A stretch of 20,667 nucleotides of DNA from the NCBI GenBank assembly GCA_024275695.1, contig JAJRYP010000118.1, positions 1 to 20,667 on the forward strand. The letters are read 5' to 3'. A model generated the notes under the pieces. That model was not told the DNA's origin, made no database searches, and saw only the letters and a list, made by a program, of their open reading frames with translations. This DNA is from Patescibacteria group bacterium. Its GTDB lineage: Bacteria; Patescibacteriota; Gracilibacteria; UBA1369; PNNO01. The translations under genes were made by a program, and so were the position numbers. Within the stretch, counting starts at the first letter, position 1, and the number at the start of each line of letters is the position of its first letter. Positions 15,387 through 20,667 of the stretch are shown in pieces.

Positions 15387-16670
15387 ATGACTCACGACGA
15401 AGCAAGTCTTCCGTTAAAAAAAATTCATTTCTCAAGTAAATTTCCATTTACAAAAGGGCAAAAAGATATTTTTAAAGAAGTGATTGAATGGAGGACTCAA
15501 CCGCCGCTCGTCAAAACGGGACGAAGCTCTTTTCTTCTTATCAAAGAAGAAAAACTACCATTTAAAGGAATTAAAATTAAAGGCTGCGGATATTTTGATA
15601 TAGAAAAAAACATTGCTGCTCAGCCGTCCGATGAAGAAGGGTATGATGCCCATATTCAACATGCGCCCGATGGTGTGAAAGAAATTCATTATCAAATTGA
15701 AGTTAATGATAAAGATGAACTTGTTTATTCCGTTCCGGAAAAAAGACCTTACGGAGCTCAACTTTTCAAAAAGGCCAAACTTGAATACGAAACAAATAAA
15801 CATTTATTTGAAAATTGGAATGGGGACGTAAAAAATTTCCCGTTTTATTTCCCGCTCGGATATGCCCAATATCAAGATCTTGCGTATAAAAACGAACCAC
15901 TCGGAGTTACACTCCTGGGCATGCCGAACGATGCCGAAATCACTCTTGGACAATATTTCGAAGGCGGACTGGAAGATAAAGGAATTCGAATTAATCCATA
16001 TCTGTTAACATACTGGCAAAAGCATATTTCAATCGTTGGAAGCAATAATCCCGATTTCTTTGATTTAATCTCAACATTAAAAAAATTATGCTATGAATTT
16101 GGAAGAAGCCTTTCCGATTTGCATGATCATTTTGTTAATTTTGACAGTCATCTGTTTAACGCAAGTGTTAATTCGGAAAACGGACGAGTAATTTTATATG
16201 ATTTGGACCATGTGACTGATAAAAACGAAATCTCGGATCAGGCTTATTTTTACTATGCTTTAAAGGATTTTGAAATTGCTCTGGTTGCAATATTAAGTAA
16301 CTTCATGCTTAGCGGTCTTATTGAAGGAGCTCCTTTATTCTCGAAGATTGATCAGCCCGTTGATGATTTCAATATTATTGAAGGATTTTATAAGGGATAT
16401 TTCAACAAACTATCCGATACGGCAAAAGAACACGCAAAATTAATGTGGGAACGCCTTATTATTCACACTTCAAATCAGATATTAAACTCTCCTTTGGACA
16501 AACGCTTTCATCTGGTTTATGACTTTTGCGAAAAAGAACGAGAAAAATCGTTTATTAATGTTTTACCTTATTTATCAAAAAAATTATCATTTGATATTGA
16601 TGAAGAAAAGCATAAAAAGATAATTTCAGCATTTATTGATCAAAGAAAAGCGCTTGAAAAGTCAAAATAG
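15387..16670 (+). CDS. Kinase-fold-like protein of the carbamoyltransferase cassette
   Basis: A 427-aa protein without membrane segments. The ATG at 15387, 7 nt after the DUF5989-like gene, is preferred over a TTG at 15327 that lies inside that gene. About residues 245-276 read LHDHFVNFDSHLFN followed by VILYDLDHV, which resembles the catalytic loop (D253...N258) and metal-binding Asp (D272 or D274) of protein-kinase-like/aminoglycoside-phosphotransferase folds. A possible N-lobe is FLLIKEEK...IKIKGCGYFD at about 50-71. The C-terminal 150 residues are helical. The family is not one I can name; it may phosphorylate a sugar or protein of the pathway, or be a pseudokinase, as the HRD-type context is loose. 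It is the last gene of the cassette. Confidence 0.65.
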   Translation: MTHDEASLPLKKIHFSSKFPFTKGQKDIFKEVIEWRTQPPLVKTGRSSFLLIKEEKLPFKGIKIKGCGYFDIEKNIAAQPSDEEGYDAHIQHAPDGVKEIHYQIEVNDKDELVYSVPEKRPYGAQLFKKAKLEYETNKHLFENWNGDVKNFPFYFPLGYAQYQDLAYKNEPLGVTLLGMPNDAEITLGQYFEGGLEDKGIRINPYLLTYWQKHISIVGSNNPDFFDLISTLKKLCYEFGRSLSDLHDHFVNFDSHLFNASVNSENGRVILYDLDHVTDKNEISDQAYFYYALKDFEIALVAILSNFMLSGLIEGAPLFSKIDQPVDDFNIIEGFYKGYFNKLSDTAKEHAKLMWERLIIHTSNQILNSPLDKRFHLVYDFCEKEREKSFINVLPYLSKKLSFDIDEEKHKKIISAFIDQRKALEKSK

Positions 16671-16681
16671 AAGTAACACGG

Positions 16682-16695
16682 ACTCAATAAATACG
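16682..16695 (+). repeat. 14-bp direct repeat, left copy
   Basis: ACTCAATAAATACG, repeated exactly at 18004-18017. The two copies bracket the SLH-protein gene, lying 52 nt before its start and just after its stop. Confidence 0.6.
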
Positions 16696-16714
16696 TTTTT
16701 AAATGTTTGGATGG

Positions 16715-16720
16715 TAATAT
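16715..16720 (+). promoter_or_regulatory. Possible -10 box for the SLH gene
   Basis: TAATAT lies 13 nt before the ATG at 16734. If used, the mRNA would have almost no leader. No good -35 hexamer is present, so this is weak evidence. Confidence 0.3.
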
Positions 16721-16733
16721 TTAACCCCAACCT

Positions 16734-18002
16734 ATGAAACACATGCTCATGCGAGGCATTGCCGTGCTTGCTTTAAGCTCGTTGCTTTTCGCAAATATGG
16801 CTAACGCGGTAGTAACTGAAGATACTTCAGGCTACATCGACAATGAAGCTCTTGCAGTAACATTGGAAGGTACTGTAAACGCGGAAGGTCAGGTAGATCT
16901 TTCATGGACACCTTTTGAAGGATCGGATTTTCTTTATTACAAAGTCGTACATTCTCAAACTGTTGAAACACCAAAATATCCCGATGACGGATATATTGAA
17001 GTAATCAGTGATGTTTCAACTACTTCTTATACACATACCGACGTACCTGCCGGAACAAATTATTACAGCATTTGTGTAGTAATTTCAGGAAAAGAAAGAG
17101 GATGCAGCACCGTGACTATTGAAGCTGAAGGAACGGTTTCAACAGAAACACCTACGGACAAGACCGCAAACGACCCTTACACTGACGATGCAAGTATTGA
17201 AATAACATTAACAGGCGAACTAAACGATCTTGGGAAAGCAGATCTGCAGTGGACAATGTATGAAGGTTCCGACCTAAAATGGTACAAAATTGTACATTCT
17301 CAAACAAACGCAGAGGCATATTATCCCGTGGACGGATACATCGAAGTTTATAGTGATGCAAGTAAAACCAGCTATACTCATACAAGCGTTCCGGAAGGAA
17401 CTAACTATTACCGAGTTTGTGTAATTACCGACGACAACAGGCGCGGTTGCAGCAATACGGTTACTTTGGAAAAAGGTGAGAATATGTCTGCTCCTTCTTT
17501 CACGGATACCGAAACACACTGGGCAAAAACTTATATCGAAGATCTTGCCGAAAAAGGTATTGTTGAGGGATATGAAGATGGATCATTCAAGCCTGATGAT
17601 AAAGTAAAAAGGGCTGAAGCTATTAAAATGATTATGAATAATCAGGAAAAAGAATGTGATGCCTCACTGTTTCCGGATTTAGATGAGAATCATTGGTTCT
17701 GTGGAGTTGTGACAAAAGCCTACTTTGTTGGAGCAGTACAAGGAGACAATGGAAAACTTTACCCGGACAGAGAGATGTCTCGTGCCGAAGCTGTTAAAGT
17801 GCTTCTATCCGTACAGGGCATTACACCTCCGGAAGTAAAAACGGATCCTTTCACCGATGTTCCGAAAACAGAGTGGTATGCGGGATATGTATACAAAGCT
17901 TCCGTGCTCGGATATATCGAAGGAGAGGACGGAGCCTTTAATCCGGACAGAGCAATCTCGCGAGGAGAACTTGCAAAAATAATTTCACTCGCTTGGCAGT
18001 AA
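16734..18002 (+). CDS. Exported Fn3-like/SLH surface protein
   Basis: A 422-aa secreted protein with a signal peptide cut near residue 25 (ANMANA|V). Two homologous beta-sandwich repeats follow at about 40-131 and 155-246. Both contain the pattern VDLSW/ADLQW, EGSD, YYKVVHSQT/WYKIVHSQT, DGYIEV, SYTHT, VPxGTNYY and a Cys pair 10 residues apart (C114/C124, C229/C239), Fn3-like with a likely disulfide. Three SLH motifs close the protein at about 255-300, 312-359 and 371-419 (TETHWAKTYIEDLAEKGIVE, GYEDGSFKPDDKVKRAEAIK and so on). SLH triplets bind pyruvylated wall polymers, so it should sit on the cell surface. It lies 63 nt after the carbamoyltransferase cassette and ends in a strong terminator. 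Its ligand is unknown. Confidence 0.93.
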   Translation: MKHMLMRGIAVLALSSLLFANMANAVVTEDTSGYIDNEALAVTLEGTVNAEGQVDLSWTPFEGSDFLYYKVVHSQTVETPKYPDDGYIEVISDVSTTSYTHTDVPAGTNYYSICVVISGKERGCSTVTIEAEGTVSTETPTDKTANDPYTDDASIEITLTGELNDLGKADLQWTMYEGSDLKWYKIVHSQTNAEAYYPVDGYIEVYSDASKTSYTHTSVPEGTNYYRVCVITDDNRRGCSNTVTLEKGENMSAPSFTDTETHWAKTYIEDLAEKGIVEGYEDGSFKPDDKVKRAEAIKMIMNNQEKECDASLFPDLDENHWFCGVVTKAYFVGAVQGDNGKLYPDREMSRAEAVKVLLSVQGITPPEVKTDPFTDVPKTEWYAGYVYKASVLGYIEGEDGAFNPDRAISRGELAKIISLAWQ

Positions 18003-18003
18003 A

Positions 18004-18017
18004 ACTCAATAAATACG
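18004..18017 (+). repeat. 14-bp direct repeat, right copy
   Basis: Exact second copy of ACTCAATAAATACG, one base after the stop codon of the SLH-protein gene and a few bases before its terminator. Confidence 0.6.
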
Positions 18018-18018
18018 G

Positions 18019-18054
18019 AAAGTGTCGGCCGGTTTAAAAGGCCGGCACTTTTTT
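18019..18054 (+). terminator. Strong intrinsic terminator
   Basis: AGTGTCGGCC (18021-18030) pairs with GGCCGGCACT (18040-18049) with one G-U pair, extendable by flanking A-T pairs, loop of 9 nt, then TTTTTT. It ends transcription of the SLH gene and possibly of the cassette before it. The stop codon of the opposing pseudopilin gene is 2 nt away. Confidence 0.92.
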
Positions 18055-18055
18055 A

Positions 18056-18694
18056 TTATTCAAAATACGGCTCACTAAAGATTTCCGGAATCCCGTACAA
18101 ATAATGTAGATAAATATACTTTGATCTTATGTCTTTGTCTTCCGAATCAACTTGGCTGAACTTAAGTTGAATACTGTTAAAATCATTGTCAACAACAGTG
18201 AAGTGTGCATCCGGAGTTAAATAAATTATACTGAAATCATTATTGGTGAATGAAGCGCCGGTATTTTCATTGCCGTTTTGCTTAATTGCCACTGCTTCGA
18301 GCTTCATGTCATCCAAAAGTTCAATTTCATCTATTAATTGATCTTTCTTCTCTCCGGGATCCAATTGACCAACAGTGGAACTATACAAATCCGCATACAA
18401 AGAAACTGTAACAGGATCGCCAATTTTGAAATTTAATATATATCCGTTTGCAAGAATTTCATCACCGTTATTATCAAATAATCCATCGTTGTCGTAATCC
18501 GTATAATCCGGATACGACCGACCGGAAAGAGCAAAATTTCGCGCCTGCTGAATTAATCCGACAACTTCGCTATATGAGTTTTTAAAAGTCGTAAGATCTT
18601 GTGAACCAAAACGTGTACCAATAACAAACACCGCAATAGTCACGATAATCGAAACGACGATTATAATTTCCACAAGTGTAAATCCTTTTCGCAT
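18056..18694 (-). CDS. Type IV pilin-like/pseudopilin protein
   Basis: A 212-aa protein with a class III prepilin peptide: MRKG|FTLVEIIIVVSIIVTIAV, cleavage after G4, with the E at +5 (E9) needed for assembly, then a hydrophobic helix. It is longer than simple major pilins and resembles GspH/FimT-type minor pseudopilins (KNSYSEVVGLIQQARNFALS). An acidic loop at about 63-79 (DYTDYDNDGLFDNNGDE) looks like an EF-hand/dockerin-style calcium site. The rest is predicted beta-rich. No pilus ATPase, platform or prepilin peptidase lies in this window. It begins 12 nt after the end of rsmI and is probably read from the tsaB-rsmI transcript. Adhesion, DNA uptake or a secretion pseudopilus are all possible roles. 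Confidence 0.88.
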   Translation of the reverse strand: MRKGFTLVEIIIVVSIIVTIAVFVIGTRFGSQDLTTFKNSYSEVVGLIQQARNFALSGRSYPDYTDYDNDGLFDNNGDEILANGYILNFKIGDPVTVSLYADLYSSTVGQLDPGEKKDQLIDEIELLDDMKLEAVAIKQNGNENTGASFTNNDFSIIYLTPDAHFTVVDNDFNSIQLKFSQVDSEDKDIRSKYIYLHYLYGIPEIFSEPYFE

Positions 18695-18706
18695 AATTTA
18701 TTTATA

Positions 18707-19369
18707 TCATTTTCCAAGAATCACTACAAACTCACCTTTCGGTTTGCGCTTCTCAAACTCACTTTTAACATCGCTAACAGTTCCTCTCACAAACTCCTCG
18801 TGAAGTTTCGTTAACTCCCTCGCCACTACCATTTTACGATCTCCACCCAATATTTCCTCCATTTGATTCAAGGTTTTTTGAATTCGATGCGGTGATTCAT
18901 AAAAAACAATGGTTCTTTTTTCATCTTTGAATGATTCAAAAAGCGTTTGTCTTCCTTTTTTTACAGGCAGAAACCCAAGATAAACAAACCGGTTCATTGG
19001 AAGTCCGCTTGCCACTAAAGCTGTTAGAAAAGCGCTTGCCCCGGGAATCGGAACAACTTCAATTCCTTCCTTTAAAACTTCCTTAATTAGAGAATAAGCG
19101 GGATCCGAAATCCCGGGAGTTCCGGCATCGGAAATTAACGCACATGTTTTTCCATCTTTCAAAAGGCCAACAATCTTTTCGAGCTTCATTTGCCCGCTAT
19201 GAGAATGATAACTTAAAAGCTTCTTTTGAATATCATATTTTTTAAGAAGGATCAGTGAATGACGCGTATCTTCGGCCGCGATAAAATCAACTTCTTTTAG
19301 AGTTTGAAGAGCACGCAAAGTAATATCTTGCAGATTTCCAATTGGTGTTGAAACAATATAAAGCTTCAT
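18707..19369 (-). CDS. rsmI: 16S rRNA (cytidine-1402-2'-O)-methyltransferase
   Basis: SAM-dependent methylation of C1402 in the ribosomal P site. 220 aa, with the tetrapyrrole-methylase fold: STPIGNLQDITLRAL (7-21), AAEDTRHS (31-38), ISDAGTPGISDPA (79-91), PIPGASAFLTAL (108-119), GFLPVKKGR and FYESPHRI. E. coli RsmI is about 286 aa, so this one lacks the C-terminal extension, a common feature of small genomes. It lies 6 nt from tsaB on the same strand; both act in translation quality. The ATG has no Shine-Dalgarno sequence. Confidence 0.96.
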   Translation of the reverse strand: MKLYIVSTPIGNLQDITLRALQTLKEVDFIAAEDTRHSLILLKKYDIQKKLLSYHSHSGQMKLEKIVGLLKDGKTCALISDAGTPGISDPAYSLIKEVLKEGIEVVPIPGASAFLTALVASGLPMNRFVYLGFLPVKKGRQTLFESFKDEKRTIVFYESPHRIQKTLNQMEEILGGDRKMVVARELTKLHEEFVRGTVSDVKSEFEKRKPKGEFVVILGK

Positions 19370-19375
19370 AAGTTA

Positions 19376-19981
19376 CTATTTATATGCTTTTTTACTTTTA
19401 GTTATGTGTGGCGGCGCGAAATAAAGCGGCTCGATTAAAGATTCTTCTTCGTAATCTTTTTTAAGATCACTAATGAAAGAACCAAACGTAGGAAGCTCCT
19501 TTTCATCAACCCACTTGGCACCTTTTTCCGTTAGTGCTTCTATTTGATTTTCCCTAAGATGACCGGAAACCTTAAGGTCAGGTTCAATTTTTTCAAGAAC
19601 ATCATCGAAATTTTTAAGATTACCCTTAAAATGAACCCTGTTTAAACCCGCATATAGAATAAAATCACTATCAAAACGATATTTCCAGTAATCCACCACC
19701 GGAACTCCTATAATTGGAATTTTAAGACCATATGAGAGCGCGTTGGCGATAGCTATTGATACACGAAGAGCTGTGAAAGGACCGGGCCCCTGAATGACAG
19801 CAAGTTTTTCGAGATCTCTCCATATTTTACCGTTTTCATTAAGTATTTTCTGAAGTTCGGGCAAAAGTTTCTCGGATTCATTCTGCTCCGAAATCCAAGA
19901 TTTCTCAGCAAGAATTTTTTCATCCTCAACGAGTGCGATTTGAGTAATTGATGTTGCTGTATTAATGCCTAAAACAAGCAT
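19376..19981 (-). CDS. tsaB: tRNA t6A synthesis protein TsaB
   Basis: Scaffold subunit of the TsaBDE complex, which with TsaC makes N6-threonylcarbamoyladenosine at position 37 of ANN-reading tRNAs. 201 aa; ASKHA fold with LGINTATSITQIALV (4-18), ESEKLLPEL (35-43, the family's HSENLLP-like spot with the His changed), and VIQGPGPFTALRVSIAIANA (62-81). The C-terminal half is diverged, as is usual for TsaB. It heads a minus-strand run tsaB-rsmI-pilin and is divergent from the GGQ-protein gene, with about 120 nt between them. Confidence 0.93.
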   Translation of the reverse strand: MLVLGINTATSITQIALVEDEKILAEKSWISEQNESEKLLPELQKILNENGKIWRDLEKLAVIQGPGPFTALRVSIAIANALSYGLKIPIIGVPVVDYWKYRFDSDFILYAGLNRVHFKGNLKNFDDVLEKIEPDLKVSGHLRENQIEALTEKGAKWVDEKELPTFGSFISDLKKDYEEESLIEPLYFAPPHITKSKKAYK

Positions 19982-20030
19982 GAAATTTCATTAAATGCGC
20001 CCTGGAATTATACGTTATTTTTTCGTAAAA

Positions 20031-20039
20031 TGATATAAT
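20031..20039 (+). promoter_or_regulatory. Extended -10 promoter for the GGQ-protein gene
   Basis: TGATATAAT is a consensus extended -10 (TGnTATAAT). RNA would start about 7 nt later, at 20046-20047, exactly where leader element copy B begins. No good -35 hexamer is visible, which fits an extended -10 promoter. Confidence 0.65.
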
Positions 20040-20046
20040 AGTTTTA

Positions 20047-20101
20047 AAGGAGTCTGCTACGCTCGCCTTAACTCGCGGGAGACTCTCTAACGTTCGTCTC
20101 T
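20047..20101 (+). promoter_or_regulatory. Structured leader element, copy B (before the GGQ gene)
   Basis: A 55-nt GC-rich element starting AAGGAGTCTGCTACGCTCGC and ending TTCGTCTCT, 1 nt before the ATG. It shares ordered blocks with copy A upstream of rnhA in the same orientation relative to the gene. GAGAC and GTCTC can pair around a 12-nt loop beside the start codon. GAGTCT near the 5' end can instead pair with AGACTC, so the two hairpins would exclude each other. It seems to fill the whole 5' UTR. Confidence 0.6.
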
Positions 20102-20102
20102 G

Positions 20103-20519
20103 ATGAATATTGAATTTCCAATCGAACTAAAATCCGACATACTTAAAAAAGCTCGGGAACTTGAAATAAATCCCGAAGATATTGATGAACAATTTGTTCG
20201 CGGCAGTGGAAAAGGCGGACAAAAAATCAATAAGACTTCCAATGCCGTACGCCTTAAGCATATCCCGACCGGAGTTGAAGTAAAATGCCAAAAACATCGT
20301 GAACAAAACAAGAATCGCATCAGCGCATACAAGCTTCTAATCAATAAAATTGAAGAAATTATAAAAGGTGAGGAATCCGAAAAAGCTAAAAAGATTTATA
20401 GAATTCGCAAACAAAAACAACGAAGATCCAAAAAAGCCAAAATGAAACTGCTTGAACTTAAAAAGAAAAGAAGCGAGATTAAAGAAACGAGAAAAAAAAT
20501 AATTTCCGCCGAAGAATAA
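20103..20519 (+). CDS. GGQ-motif release-factor-like ribosome-rescue protein
   Basis: A 138-aa protein consisting of a class I release-factor catalytic domain without codon-recognition domains. FVRGSGKGGQKINKTSNAVR (31-50) contains the GGQ (38-40), followed by LKHIPTGVEVKCQKHREQNK, matching the RF1/RF2 peptidyl-tRNA hydrolysis domain and the ArfB/ICT1/C12orf65 group. After residue 90 a long, very basic helical tail (KAKKIYRIRKQKQRRSKKAK...) probably enters the ribosomal mRNA channel or binds rRNA, as in ArfB. Likely role: freeing stalled ribosomes. It is preceded by an extended -10 promoter and the structured leader copy B. A degenerate RF2 paralogue is the alternative. Confidence 0.9.
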   Translation: MNIEFPIELKSDILKKARELEINPEDIDEQFVRGSGKGGQKINKTSNAVRLKHIPTGVEVKCQKHREQNKNRISAYKLLINKIEEIIKGEESEKAKKIYRIRKQKQRRSKKAKMKLLELKKKRSEIKETRKKIISAEE

Positions 20520-20667
20520 CATTTACCTGATCATTCACCATTTTTCAAAAAAAGGAGACTTGAAAAACGGCCGGTTTAAGCTAAAAGAAAGGCTTGCAAA
20601 GCGTTCCGTAAAGTGTTTTTGATATACAAATTCTCTTGACATCAAAAAGGGGATATTAGGCTTTAGA
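20520..20667. other. Window end, possible promoter
   Basis: No gene is visible. TTGACA at 20636-20641 is a perfect -35 hexamer, but no -10 at correct spacing is convincing before the window ends (TATTAG at 20654 is too close). It may drive a gene just outside. Confidence 0.25.

Noticed and set aside
20554..20580. Third copy of the leader element from AAGGAGACT at the window end
   Set aside because: Only the first few bases resemble it; the other blocks (TACGCTCGC, TCGTCTCT) are absent.
1..20667. CRISPR array
   Set aside because: No set of regularly spaced repeats is present; the repeats found are pairs.

Overview
The window is about 20.7 kb of AT-rich bacterial chromosome carrying compact, mostly overlapping genes. 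TGA acts as a stop codon (for example in the ATGA overlaps at 12098 and 15221), so the TGA-to-glycine code of Gracilibacteria and Absconditabacteria does not apply. Short versions of standard proteins (RsmI 220 aa, TsaB 201 aa), start codons mostly without a Shine-Dalgarno sequence, a single pseudopilin gene, many small lipoproteins and membrane proteins, and an SLH-anchored surface protein together suggest a member of the Candidate Phyla Radiation (Patescibacteria), perhaps near Peregrinibacteria. This placement is an inference; there is no rRNA or ribosomal protein here to prove it.

Layout. (1) 57-4546: asparaginyl-tRNA synthetase and a small unknown gene on +, facing alanine racemase and an orphan GHKL-ATPase/histidine-kinase-like protein on -. 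(2) 4780-6375: a tiny membrane protein and a MATE exporter on +. (3) 6380-9268 on -: a lipoprotein, an EamA/DMT transporter, a NAGPA-type phosphodiester glycosidase lipoprotein and an SdpI-like membrane protein. (4) 9262-10249: a gene-poor stretch with tRNA-Phe(GAA), coding-like remnants, inverted repeats, a 24-bp perfect palindrome and the only clear GGAGG ribosome sites; it looks like a decayed insertion next to a tRNA. (5) 10250-11002 on -: RNase HI fused to a zinc ribbon. (6) 11160-16670 on +: a tightly coupled six-gene cassette with a PrsW-like protease, an SxtJ-like small membrane protein, a NodU/CmcH-family carbamoyltransferase, a membrane-anchored SGNH hydrolase, a 52-aa DUF5989-like protein and a kinase-fold-like protein. 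(7) 16734-18002 on +: an exported protein with two Fn3-like repeats and three SLH motifs, closed by a strong terminator. (8) 18056-19981 on -: a type IV pseudopilin, RsmI and TsaB. (9) 20103-20519 on +: a GGQ-motif release-factor-like ribosome-rescue protein.

How it fits together. The cassette in region 6 and the SLH protein after it suggest building or modifying a cell-surface polymer: carbamoyl transfer, then hydrolase/acyl-ester chemistry at the membrane, with small membrane partners. The two most unusual signals are (a) a GC-rich, structured leader element present in two related copies, each placed directly before the start codon of a different gene (rnhA-like and the GGQ protein) and each apparently spanning the whole 5' UTR, and (b) the carbamoyltransferase cassette with a PrsW protease at its head and a kinase-like protein at its end.
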